From Paramacrobiotus metropolitanus (Eukaryota; Tardigrada; Eutardigrada; Parachela; Macrobiotidae): a DNA stretch of 64,000 nucleotides. Of this stretch, positions 1-11,591 are shown in pieces. How positions within the stretch are numbered: position 1 is the first letter of the stretch; every line of letters begins with the position of its first letter. The translations under genes and the position numbers were made by a program. The stretch is taken from contig NW_026570262.1 in assembly GCF_019649055.1 (NCBI RefSeq), positions 930,001 to 994,000 on the forward strand. Direction: 5' to 3'. The notes beneath the pieces were generated by a model. It was not told the origin of the DNA. It did not search any database and saw only the letters and a list, made by a program, of their open reading frames with translations.

Positions 1-839
1 ATTATATTAAAGGAAAACTGCCCATTAGTACAGTACAGGCACCCTGTGCTTGCTTGCTGGTGTGCTAGCAACAGGTTTGACTGTGAAATTTTCAGCGAGA
101 TCGAACCGATACTTATATCTTTGTAGTTTGTACATGTGTCTTTTCAATTGTAAAAACATTATGATCCCGGCGTCCCGCATGGTTTAAACTTCAAGCGATA
201 AACGTATGCTGTGATGAGCCAGACTAAATCATTTCAATGGTTTGGGTAGGAAATTGGAATTCAATTGCGTATTATGTTACACACCTGTTACCTACACACC
301 TTTCGAGTAGAAATATAATATAAAAATTTTGGCAGGTATCACTCTATCGGTTGAACCTGTTGAGCAGTTGTTCAACAGATCCACACTAGGGCAACACAAA
401 CAATTTTGGCGGGTTCTTGAATATTTGTCAGACTTTCATTGTTAGAATTTTGAAATGTTTTAAAGCAGGTATTATTCTGCAAATGAAAACCGCGGCAGCT
501 GATTGCCTTAAATGATCCCATTTTAATAATACATTCATAGTAATGCCCACCTTTTATGAGTTACTATACAGGCCTGCTGCTTTACAATGCTGACTTTCCC
601 TAAAAGATATAAAAGACACTAGACAACAACAACAAAATACGTAGGCAAAGCGGGAGATTTCAAATTTTCAAAGGTCGATTAAAACAAAACAAAATTAAAT
701 GTCTCACAAATCCCACTACGAGTCCTAAAATAGTAATTAGTTAACTTCAAAAGGTGGCCACCAGTACTAGTTTAGAATCAAGTAATGCATCAACATCAGT
801 TCGAGATCCAGAGGAGAGAATATGAGTCGCCGTCTTTCA
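1..839. other. sequence downstream of TMEM209, no gene seen
   Basis: AT-rich sequence beyond the TMEM209 stop. It presumably contains that gene's 3' UTR, but I could not identify a convincing minus-strand AATAAA. No coding stretch was recognised. Confidence 0.4.
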
Positions 840-3756
840 TCATTTATAGGTATCAAAGACACGGAAAATTATTCGTCCCGGTCCAAGGTTAGCATATCTG
901 AAAAATCAATCCATTATATGTATGGATACTTACTAATACGGATTCAAGAAAGGCTCTCAAAAAAGTTCATCATAAAAGTTACCCTTGTCCGTTTTTTTCA
1001 CGAAGTTGCATCAGACGCGCGAATAACAGGATTGTGTGAAACACGTTATTTTTCCCCTGTAATAAAAAGCATCAAGCATATGTAAAACTCCAAACGCCCA
1101 TCTTCTCTATCCAGACATTTTGCTCACCTCTGCTACCTGCAGCAACTGGCCTCCATACAAAATTTCATATTTCGGTGGATTGGACACCGCCTGGTGTATA
1201 CTTGGTTTATGCGGATCCTCTGCTTTCCAAGAGCCCAAACTCCGAAGCACATAACGATGAGAAAAGCTTCGCCAATTAGCTGCATGGGGATCGGGTGGCA
1301 GGATGACATCCAAAAACGTTATGAAGCAATGCATTACCAACTACGGAATAAAAAAAACAGATTATTTAAATTTAAAGCAGGGAAAGAGATTCTGCATTTT
1401 TACAGCGGCATCAGTTGGAAGAAAATCCTGCCAAGGTTGACCGCCGTAAGAAGAACCTGAGTTCCAAGAATAATCGCCCAATATTCCATCTTTCACTAGT
1501 TCTATAACACCACAACGTTTCATTTTTATATAACTTAAAATCTGCAGCAAACTAAGAACGCTTCGGATAACCCATGCACAAACACTAACTAGTAAGTTAT
1601 GCCAGAAAAACGGCTATACCAGCACACCATTTCTCACCTTTAAGACGTTTAATAACATAATCCTGTTGCATGCTGATGTCCAAAAATGGAATGATCTGCA
1701 ATAGCTCAGGAATATTCTGGCGATGTTTGTCTGCTGTTTGACGTAACGAATCAGGCGTAGAAGATTCTATAAGAACAACAACAGCTACCAAGCGGAGAAA
1801 GCAAACTGTACCACTCACAAAAGATATTTTTAAGTCTAGTCAGGCGAGTCAAACATTCGAACAAATAAAAAACGACCTTAAAAAATTACCCCCAACAACA
1901 TTTTCCGTATGCATCCTTTCATGTAGCTTGCGATTAACTTCGTCGATTCTCACGAGCAACGGCGATATCACAGTATCAGCGATCCACATGCGCAAGTTTT
2001 CAGTCCAGAACTACAACAAGAGATCAAAACAAACACTTCTGGAACGCACACAATCAAAGCAACCAACTTTTACGCACATGAAGCGTTTCCACCGAAACTT
2101 TCAACTGAATCCAGGAGAGGTCTTCTAAAGGATAAACTTTATCGTCACCTTTCAGTCGGGTCAACCTTTCCATCGGCTCATCAATGTCCGGCGTCCCGGT
2201 CTTCTTGCTTTTTTTCGGAGAGGGGATGTGAAAGGAGCTCGATGTCTGATAATTTTGATCTCGCAACGACTGTATCTGCGGACTCCAGTTCATGCTCTCA
2301 TCTTCCAACATCGTAACTGCAAAAAGAATGATTTTTTGCGTAACAATAAACAACCAATCCCCAATTACTACAGAATTATCCGGCCAAATGGAAAATTGCA
2401 CCACTCAGTAACAATTCTTTGTAATCGAAAAGACTACTGTATTTTTTCGACTCACGTCGCTGTTTTTCGAATAGCTGCTCCTGAGCCAATAATTTATCGA
2501 GCGCCGCTTGGCCACAAAAATTTTCAATTTCATCACCTAGTCAAACAAAGACCACTGATATCAAACCTAAATCTCAGGATGCATTAAACTATCTGTAAAC
2601 TAACGATCAACTGGATCCCAGTCCACTGCCGCAAACAAACAGGAAGGGCTCGATGTATTTGATCCGGAAGAATGACTCGACCCGAAAGAACGATTAAGCG
2701 ACTTGTTCAGACTGTCGTTCATATGTCGCCGCGGACTCGAACGCCCGAATCCACCCGACATCTGACGCTGGAATGGTGAATTGTCTGAATATGGCGTGCG
2801 AATGTAGTTGTTGTTGTCATTTGCGCTAAACTGGGAAAAACTTAAATCCGCTAGCTGATCGGGCTCTTGCTTCACTGATTGTCGCAAACGGAGATTTCGA
2901 GCAAATTTATCTCGCGGATCCTCTTGCTGGGCTCGCGCAACGCTGAACATGCTGGTGTTGGCGAGATGCTCGGCTTGGTACGTTTGGAGAATGTTCAAAG
3001 GAACTTGGAGCACGCCAATATAGGAATACCTAAAAAACGATCAGATTTATGATTATGACAATCATTAATATTATCAGGATAATTTTTTTAACTGTTAAAG
3101 AAAATCACATAAAACATACTGAATTAATTAAGTACTGCACACAACGATACTGTTGCTTTTTACTTTTACACAGTATTAATGTTCAGTTTCCATTGCGTAC
3201 TCCCTTGTCAGCTACTGTTTACAGTATTAAGCAGCAATCACTAGCTACTTGTGGCTTACAATTGCGTGAAACCGAAATGGATAAGTGTAAAAGTGGTTCT
3301 AAAACTTACGGTAAGTTGCTAATCGTAAATTACTTACCGAACAATTTCCGTGAGTACGAGAATCCCGACTACAATTACGAATCCATACGCCACATAAAAT
3401 AAAGTCCGACTTGAAATGTAGGTAAAAAATCTGCTCTGAGGATCCACAAAATTAACAAGAAACCACAACACTGAATGCCTCAACATTTCCATGATTATCC
3501 AAACGAAAACCAGTCGCCCGAGGATGTGATGGAGTTTGGGAAGATGACGCGCGCGAAACTTGCGTTCTTCAATTTCAGCAGCAACCTGGGCCCCGGATAA
3601 TGATAGCCAGCTTACAGAAGAAATGCCGAAGACACTCTGAAAAATCCATATCAGGGGAAGAGGCGAATGGTTCGTTGTGCGGTTGCAGATGTCCGCCAAC
3701 CATCGAGTGGTGGACCGCTGCAGCGGACCTTTCGGCGGCGATAGTGCAGAATCCAT
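840..3756 (-). CDS. TMEM209: TMEM209-like nuclear envelope protein
   Basis: Ten exons read right to left: 3756-3338, 3029-2605, 2536-2456, 2316-2078, 2010-1890, 1766-1638, 1501-1404, 1340-1128, 1056-983, 897-840. All phases join and the total is 618 codons plus stop; human TMEM209 is about 561 residues. The first exon carries hydrophobic segments (near LVFVWIIMEML and LFYVAYGFVIVVGILVL), as in the family's N-terminal membrane region. A Ser/Asn-rich stretch follows, then the conserved C-terminal domain. Recognisable family blocks are LPTDAALVMHCF then ILPPDP, GESSTPDSLRQ, NPPKYEILY, GKNNVFHTILLF, and a terminal block starting YANLG. The start is the first Met of the open first exon and has no independent support. 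Known of the family: inner-nuclear-membrane protein reported to bind NUP205. The identification is firm; single junctions, such as donor CAT|GTGCGT at 2078, are less certain. Confidence 0.9.
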
Positions 3757-6700
3757 ATCTCGCGCGCCACTGATTTCTCAACTAAAAACATTCATAACAG
3801 TGAAAAACTACAGCAATTGGAAACTGATCATACTTGTGATTTATAACCCCGTAACTTTCTTAGAACTGGTAGAGCTAAAATTCGTTATCAGTTATGGAAT
3901 TATGGTAAAAAATGCGATACAAAATGCTTCTATAAAAGATTTTCCGGCAGGCGGTGGCGGTCGCCATCGCGACAGAGGGTGTTTAGCACCCGGACCATAT
4001 GGGCTCTGTTGTGTAGAATTTGTAAAGGTAGTCTTTTTTGTAGAAGCTATAGTTTGCCCATATGTGTCCTGTCTAGAGTCCGTAAATCGTCATTTTGACG
4101 AAGCTTAACGAACGTTAACGAAACGAATCGTCAAGCCCCGCATGTTTTACGGACTTCTGAGCACCGTCGTTAAGTTTCGTTATAAGAAAATGTATTCTGC
4201 TTCGCGAAGTTATATTGAAATTTTGGAGTCGCTTTCGTCAAAAGATACCGATGTGGAATTTAGAAAATAAAATAAATTATTTTCCACTGACGCCAGCCGC
4301 ACTCGTGCGTGCGTCTCTTGCGCCTGGACAACAATTCAGTGTTTTGGGCGCCCTGAACAGGGTCTCCTTCATAAGCGCACACTGGAAGCTGCAACCCATT
4401 GTACACAGTGAATCTGACGCTTTGCGAAACTCCAGTTCTAGACACTGCACTAGTGTTTCGCAAGCACATGTTGTTTATAGCTTCACAGCACTGCAAATCA
4501 TAACGGCACTAGTGAACTGCAAAAGTGCAAGCTGCAATTTCATAGAAGCTTGATGATCTGATCTTACTATTTTTGATGTGGAACGACATAGAAAATTCAG
4601 ATAAATAAAATTAATCCCAGGAACGCTTACTACCGTGATTTGTATTTTGCGATTTCGTTGCGTTCAGTTTTTTTTACGGAAAAATATCGAAAGTTATCGT
4701 TAAGTTGCGCTCAAATATTTTATAAATTCGTCAAGGTTCGTTATTTTATGGGACAGGAAGCGTGCAGTTAAGTTTCGTTACGTTTGCTCAGTACGACAAA
4801 ATTTTTCGTTTCGCTGCCAAAATTGTGACGATTTACGGACTCTAGGACTCCTGTCAAGGACAATTTTCGACATGGGTATTTCGATATAAATGAGGCCGCT
4901 TTTGGAGTTGTGAAGGCCGATAGCTCCGCCTTCATGATTGGCCATTCGCCGTTGTGTTTTGCTGTTCTGGGGATTTCCATCCCACATATTGCTGCTGTGT
5001 TTTGACGGATCTACAGCACAGCTGCGCTGGCTGTAGGATCCGATCTCATTAGTCTGGTGTTTGCTGCGCCACGGTGCGCACATTAGATTTCGGCATTAAA
5101 GCATCAATCCGGGTTCGCCGCTGTTTCGCCGTCAAAGGTACGTGGGCGCCCATAAGGCCCCACGTTACAAAGTCAGCTGACGAATTGGTTTTGGATTGAA
5201 AGTTTTAAAATGCAAGGGGCTGGCATTTCTTTGGGATTGGTAGTTTTTTTACCATAGTGTGGTTTGGGTATATAAAAAGAGTCGGAGTGCGGTGAGAAGT
5301 TAGTTGGTGAGGTGGTTGCTGGGAAGTTTGTTGGTTAAAATTGTTCTGTTGGATTTGTTGGATATTTATTTCAAGAGCATAAATTAGGAGATTTGGAGCA
5401 TGAAAAAGTATGCCATGATAAAATCAAGCTTAAATGTCAGTTAGATACAGCCATCCGTATAATTTTATGACTGTGTGCTTGGCAAAGACTTCTGGCGCCC
5501 TTTTATCAGATTTGTCTGTATGTAGTAGAATTAGTAGAAAAGTGTAGAAAATGAGTATAGGCATAGTAAAATGGTAATTCGCCAAAACAGTTTGGCTAAA
5601 CTGTATTGTGTAACGACTTAATTAACTGGAAAACTGAAAGTTTCATTTTGGCATAAAAACATTTTACATGTACACAAGTGTGTGCAGTCATCCGATGTGT
5701 TTCCTATTTGTGTAAGTAGTGAATAAGATGGTGCATAGCCATCCAGTAATATAAAGGCATTTCAATGTAAACGCTAACTTTTGAAGCAATACAAGGTATT
5801 CATTTTGTAAAAATTGAATGCTGATTTCATGAATTCTATTCCACTTTTTGTTTCAGTCGTCTGGGTGTATGTTCGAAATGGGTTTAGTTCATCTTTTTTG
5901 GGTGATTTTATCTCACAAATGAAAAAAATTTAATGAATTAAAAAATCTTTTAAGGGCCTGGTATATATCTCGGTAATTGAGGTTTGGTTCCCTTTTTACA
6001 GATTTTCTCAATAATGAACCGTAAATCGTTTATATAATTTTTGTTATTAATAAATAACTGAAAATTGAAGAAACATTTAAAACGCACAACCACCCACCGC
6101 GTTTGAAAGACGTTCGCATAACACGCAGTTTACGCTAATTGAGAAAAAGGAGTACATGAACGCTGTTACCGATTCGCGGACAGTAATAAAACAAAGCTTT
6201 AACGCAATACTATGTTATGCAATATAAAAATCAGTACAGTACTATTAGTGTTAGGTACTATGTTATAAGTATGCGCCCAACCGCGCCCAACCAGATTTAC
6301 TGCCACCCTTAAGCGGTTGTGAGCGTGCATGTTACTTGCTGCGTTTGAGATACCGGTTCTGAATATACCGATAAAGTATACAAAGTACAAACTATCTTAT
6401 AATTATATATTATATCGGCAAATTGTAACAATTTGCCGATATATGCTCTGCAAACTTCGAATAATTCTAACCGAATGGAAAAACCAGAACCCAAAAACAT
6501 TCCGAAGACTCCATAACATAAAAATACTTCACATCAACAAGCAGCACTAACCAACAGTCAATCTTGTATTCTTCAAATGCTCAAATGCCGCACATGTACT
6601 GTATATACAGGACCACAGGTGACGATCCTAGCTCCTTAACCCGCCTGCCACCTGGCTCTCTTCCAGAGAGAGAGAGCCGCCCGCGAGGCTTTTCATTTTG

Positions 6701-7098
6701 GACAAAAGTTTTGCAAAACTACGGTAGTCCAAGCGCAAGGGGCCAAGGCCTGTGTCGGTGGCTGCTTGCAATTTACATGTACGGCGTCAGGTCTCATACT
6801 TCCGGAACTCAGTCACTCGGCGGCCTCACTCACCACTCACCCGTCACCGACTGATATCACGGCACATTCATGTCGAAACACGTTTTTGTCGTTTGGTAAC
6901 TTTTCCTGAAAACACTGCTAAAAATATTTTAAGCGTACCAAGCGAGATCCAAAAAATTTGATTGTGTGTACACTGTACGACATACGATGGAGTAGTGGGG
7001 CCGAGGGATCTCACGGTTTGTCAAGAAATCATTTCTGGTTTTTGTACCTTTCGGTTTTGCTTCTGAAGCTTGGCCTTCGAATACTCCGATTTCCAAAA
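3757..7098. other. intergenic region between TMEM209 and NUP50
   Basis: Divergent intergenic space of 3.3 kb. It contains the TIR element at 4074-4844, a TATA-like string (tatataaaaag) near 5267, and a short perfect hairpin at 6412-6442 (15-bp arms around one base). Open stretches at 3677-4108 and 6564-6961 have no recognisable domain or splice pattern. Promoters of both flanking genes should lie here, but I cannot place them. Confidence 0.4.
4074..4844. mobile_element. non-autonomous TIR element, hAT-like MITE
   Basis: A 19-bp sequence beginning TAGAGTCCGTAAATCGTCA at 4074-4092 is repeated perfectly, inverted, at 4826-4844. The sub-terminal regions are also loosely inverted and rich in taacgaaacg-type strings. 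No transposase ORF is inside, so the element is non-autonomous. The outside flanks read gtcctgtc (left) and, three bases beyond the right terminus, ctcctgtc. This could be a diverged 8-bp target duplication with an unclear right edge. The TAGAG start matches the two better-delimited elements at 21.9 and 25.8 kb. Superfamily assignment is inferred. Confidence 0.65.
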
Positions 7099-8798
7099 AT
7101 GGCAAGGCCCTCGCGATCTCACAGTGAACTCCGTGTGCGGATGGTTGATTTTGAGGATTTTGGAACATCAGGTACGCAGCCCTCTGCATTCCCTGCATCA
7201 AAGTAAAGCAACCTGTAACTTCTTCAGTTAACAAATTTCTTCTGTTTTTTGTAGGCCGAGATAGCACATCCAGATATTTCCACGAGATTGGGGCGTTGAA
7301 CACAGTATTTCGTAAGCGATTGAATCAAGCACTGTCTATTCACCCGTGCATTCCTTTGGCTGACACCTTGCATGAATACATCAAGTATCAACGTGCGCTG
7401 GAAGATAAATACGGAATTATTCTTCCGGATCAGTCATCGCCGGCGGGCTCTTCCATATCGGCTACTTCGGCGGCGAGCCCCACTTTGCCAGCGAAACCAC
7501 TTCCCTCCAGCTCTGTGTCGTCACTGGACTCCGCCACTGGTGTTGCAGCCAGCCCAAAGCTTGTTGAACCCAAAATAGCCACACCTACTCCTACTGCCCA
7601 ATCTTCAGAAGAGTCTGACGTATCTTCTCGGCCCTCTAAACGAAAAGCGGTTGACGACGAGACTGACAAAGGGAAAAAATCGGTGGAGCCGTCGAGCATT
7701 CCGCCGTTTCAACGCGGGAAAACAACAGTGACAAGCGTGGTGGACGCACCGCGCACGGACGAGTTTCAGTCGAAGATTAAAAAACCGGCGGTTGTGTCGA
7801 AACCTGTCGAAGGTGCCAAAAAACCCGTTTTTGCCGGGTTTGACTTTAACAAAGCCGGGACTTCATTCGGTCAGCCTGCAGCAAGCGCCAGTACGTCGTC
7901 CTTTGCCTCCATTTTCAGTCAGTCTACAGACAACAAGCAGGACGAAAATCGTGAACCCATATCGGACGCTGGAAAGTCTACATTCAAGACATCATTTGCT
8001 CAAAGTGTTGGCGCGGGAGGTGAAGTGGTTGCTAGAGAAGTGGTCGCGGACCGAACGCTCAACGAAGGTTTGTCAGCCATCCCGCAAACCACCGATCGCA
8101 CTGTCTTTCGCGCAGGTTTGAAAAAAGACGCGGAGGTTCCTGTGGAAAAGACCAGTAGTTCATTTTTCAGTTTCTCAAAACCTCCTGTGAATGAAAGCGC
8201 CAAAGACGAAAGTAGCAAGCAAATGCCGGCTGCTACAACTAATTCCATATTTGGAAATTTTGGAGGGGCAGGATCTCTTCCCTCGTCGGGATTTAGTGGA
8301 TTCAGCTTTAATAGCTTTAAAATGCCAGCGTTTAATATTCCACCGGCTGCTTCGGATAATAAGGAGGACGCAGCGGAAAATGGTGATGATGGAGAGGAAG
8401 CGGAAGCACCGCCGGTTGTTCCTCCAGAGGAGCGGGACGCTGTGGAGACGGACGCGGTGATGTCACAGCGCTGCAAGGTGTTCTACCTGGATGCGGGCAA
8501 GTATAATGTGCGCGGCACGGGAATGGCACATCTGAAGGTTATTAGTGATAAAGCTGTGCAATTGCTGATACGAGCCGGTACGGCGTTGGGAAACATTCTG
8601 CTTAACGCTCGAATCAATAAGGAGACGAAAGTTTCGCGGAGCAGCAGGGACAAAAGCGAATCTGTGGACATTGTCTGCTTGCCGGAACCAGCATTTAAAG
8701 GTGCTGACCCCAAGAAATTGTACCCCTACGTCATCAAATTCAAGGATGCTGCTGCAGCGGATCAGTTCTACAACAAGATCCAAGAATTGTTAAAATGA
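7099..8798 (+). CDS. NUP50: NUP50-like nucleoporin with Ran-binding domain
   Basis: Two exons, 7099-7171 and 7255-8798, joined phase 1 across a GT-AG intron of 83 bp; 538 residues. The N-terminal quarter contains the block GALNTVFRKRLNQ, which aligns with the conserved NUP50 segment after its FG region. The middle is Ser/Pro/Lys-rich with scattered FG motifs (SFGQ, IFGNFGG, FSGF). The last 110 residues form a RanBP1-type domain, with CKVFYLD, GTGMAHLKV and ALGNILLNARI. Known role: NUP50 sits on the nuclear basket and stimulates importin-alpha recycling with Ran. Compared with the vertebrate protein the N-terminus is short (about 45 residues before the homology block), so the canonical importin-alpha-binding region is absent or in an undetected upstream exon. 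Start ATG at 7099 is the nearest in-frame Met within exon 1, and the frame is also open upstream. Confidence 0.88.
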
Positions 8799-9785
8799 TG
8801 TGAAATTTATTTTTATTTGATACACGGGCATTTGTTAACTTATGAATTAACATCTGGCTTTTTCGGTTCGATTTTTTGCTGTACGTGCCTGTAATTAACA
8901 ACATATTATTAACGCTTCTGTGACCTACGGTAGGCGATGGATCCTGCACTTGTAGGAATATCTGGCCTGTCTTGGCTTGTTGTGTGTATCATTTTTCGAA
9001 AACAGTGCGAAATTAGTAAAGTGATAACTGTTAGATATTAACGGGTTTTCGATACAGTTTTTTGAATAATCCGTCATTATCGATTGATTCTTTGATGGCT
9101 TTGCGGCTTCTTTGAATATCCAGCGCGTAAAATGGAGAAGTTCAAAGTCAACTACAAACCTAATAGTTCATAATTAATTATTACAAGAGTCAAAAAATTG
9201 TCAATTGCCATCGTGATATTAATAAATATACTCGTACTTCGAAGAATTTACCAGTACTTCTATCCATTTTGATGTCCACAAGTGCCAAAACCTTAGCACA
9301 ATGCAACCTAGCTTGCAGTCGACGTGCGGGTAGTTTGTTGATGACTGGGGGTGTTAAATGTGCATTGCTTTAGCAGAATTGATAAAATTTTATATAAACA
9401 TTAAATTTTAAATACGATTTTCCTAATTTTCACCCTTTTATTATAATAATTTTGAAAATGCGGATCTCATTGAATACGACCACCTTTAGTAGGGTGATAC
9501 TTACTTACGTTTTATGGGGACTCAGTGTAAGTAATATTAAGGCATCAGTAGTGTCAGCGAGTCAGCGACTGAGCAGCGTTTTGTACTCACTACACTGTGA
9601 CTACTCGTACAGTCAGCTTTTTTCCATAGAAGTATCAGCGTAGTTACATCAGAAGTTTAAAAAGCCTTGGAAGTTACATCAGAAGTTAAAGTTACATCAG
9701 AAGTTTAAAAAGCGTAGTTTAAAAAGCCTTGGAAGTATGTATCTGTATTTTCAGTTTTCGGAAATTGATTTTTCGTTTTTTCGAC
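8799..9785. other. NUP50-CDC123 intergenic region
   Basis: AT-rich spacer holding the presumed NUP50 3' UTR and CDC123 promoter. A short tandem array ends just before the CDC123 start and is listed separately. The open stretch at 9452-9643 has no recognisable features. Confidence 0.4.
9647..9735. repeat. short tandem repeat upstream of CDC123
   Basis: The unit gttacatcagaagtttaaaa recurs about three times with variants, interleaved with a duplicated aaaaagccttggaagt. It lies about 50 bp upstream of the CDC123 start codon, probably in its 5' UTR or promoter. Confidence 0.7.
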
Positions 9786-11144
9786 ATGGTTCCGGATACC
9801 AAAGACATTTTTTCTTTTTCCTCGTGGTATGGCGATTTTACTAACGTGACATTTGAAAGCAGAATTATCGAGCTTTCCGAAGACTTCCTAAACTACCTAA
9901 ATCAAGATGGGATCTTTATTCCTCCTGAATTAGGTCAGCCTGCAGAGAACGCGAACGAGAATGAAGGAAACGGGTTTTCTTCAGATGAGGATGATGAAGT
10001 GGAGCGCTATGAATGGGTCCCCGAATTCCGTTTGGCCATGAACACTGCGCTAGCCGAATTAGGCGGCCAGGTGATTCCTAAACTGAATTGGTCCGCACCG
10101 AAGGATGCTTCCTGGATTCTGCCAAATCGGCAGTGCAAATGTACCTCGGTAGCCGATGTGCTTATGCTGCTGAAAGCATCCACATTTATTGCCTTTGACG
10201 TTGTGAAGCTTTCACAAAAGACCTCCGGTAATGATAAACTGTGTTTTTTGCGTAATACCAGCTGTCATAATTTTGTTTAAGCTGTCTTTTCAGCATTTGA
10301 GCTAATTTTAGATTTTAGCTGCCAGTAAAGTTCTGCGGGAAGTACATACAGTATTGTTTACCATATTTGGGCGATTGAGCCTTTTGCAGTTTTGCATTTT
10401 GATTTTATAAGATGTTTTTTATTACTGTACTTTTAACTGTGTTTCTGTGGATTGTGTTACGTAGTTGCATAAGTTTTATCATTTATGGTTTTTTATTTAC
10501 TGTATGTTTATGCCTATGGTAGGCAAGGATTTAAAAACAATTTTACGCACATAGATAATCTGTGTACGTACTATTTCTTTCAGATTCTTGCTTGGTATAC
10601 CCTTTTTTTTATTTTTATTCCAGCTATTCGTACCAAACCGGAGCTGGTATTGCGCAAATGGTTTGATATCAATCCAGGCTGGGAATTTCGCTGTTTCGTC
10701 AAAGGGAACTCTTTGATCGGAATCACGCAGCGTTATTGCACCACTTACTATCCCCACATTGCTCAAGACCCAGAACGACTAAAAATCCAAATTAAAGAGT
10801 TTTTTGCGAGAAAGATTTGCGGAAGATTCCCCGCCGGGGATTTCGTGTTTGATGTGGTTATACAAAACTCTGCTACATCCGGCGTTGTTTTAGTGGATTT
10901 TAATCCTTTCGATCGAATAACGGACGCTATTCTTTTTACATGGGATGAACTGCTCAGCGTCGATAGCGTAGCTGATGATGAATTGCTGCGTTTTGTGAAT
11001 TCTTATTTATCCATCCAACCGGATGAAATGCGCCAGTACCAGATTCCTGCAGATATTTCCGACAGCCGATTTACCACTCATGGTCAAGACCTATTCGGAT
11101 ACTTGGATAACGAAATAGTCAAGCAGACAGACAGTAAGAACTGA
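9786..11144 (+). CDS. CDC123: CDC123 eIF2 assembly chaperone
   Basis: Two exons, 9786-10227 and 10624-11144, phase 1 junction, 320 residues, close to the human length (336). Landmarks in order: an N-terminal WYGDF motif; an acidic stretch SSDEDDEVE; PKLNWSAPKDASWI (the family's most conserved block); LVLRKWFDINPG, EFRCFVKGNSLIGITQR, DFVFDVVI, VLVDFNPF and ILFTWDELL. CDC123 is an ATP-grasp protein that binds eIF2-gamma and promotes eIF2 assembly in the cytoplasm. The VDFNPF segment carries the Asp/Asn metal-binding residues. The start at 9786 is preferred because homology begins directly after it; an in-frame ATG at 9729 would add 19 hydrophobic residues not typical of the family. The 396-bp intron shows no further exon. 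Confidence 0.93.
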
Positions 11145-11591
11145 TATCTCACAATATACTGCTGTACTCGCGAACAAAAATAATAAAACTGAAGGCCTTC
11201 ATCATCGTCGTTTTCACGTACGAAAGTCAGCTTGTGTTCTCAGTATATTGTGTTTTCCATTTCGACCGAAATTGTTAATCTCTAATATTCACAATCATTG
11301 CTTTTATGTCAACCGGAAAATGTTTTACTTTCCTTTGCACTTTTCCCCCACTGAAATTATCCGTCCGAAGTGATTTAAGACAAGCTACTACGAGAAGGCG
11401 TCCGTAACAGGACAACTGATTTTCACAGTTCACAGGCTCAACAGTGTCCACACTATCAAAATGACACCGAAAGGGAAAAGCATCTTTTTATACAGAAAAC
11501 GAAACCAGAAGTCACGCCTTAATTCTTAATAAACGGTAACAAATGTTAGAAAAATAAGTGAGCTTATAGAGTGTTGCTAATAAAGATTTTG
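11145..11591. other. convergent gap between CDC123 and MFS copy A
   Basis: Convergent 3' flanks of two genes. Apart from the poly(A) signal at 11182 nothing is recognised. Confidence 0.4.
11182..11187 (+). terminator. poly(A) signal of CDC123
   Basis: AATAAA lies 38 bp after the CDC123 stop codon, a plausible polyadenylation signal. Confidence 0.6.

Noticed and set aside
7296-7298. Met at 7296 as the NUP50 start
   Set aside because: The conserved block begins before it (RYFHEIGALN), preceded by an acceptor at 7254 and an in-phase upstream exon.
8000-8476. Minus-strand 158-codon ORF opposite NUP50
   Set aside because: Complement of a coding exon; Ser/Ala-rich composition follows from the NUP50 codons.
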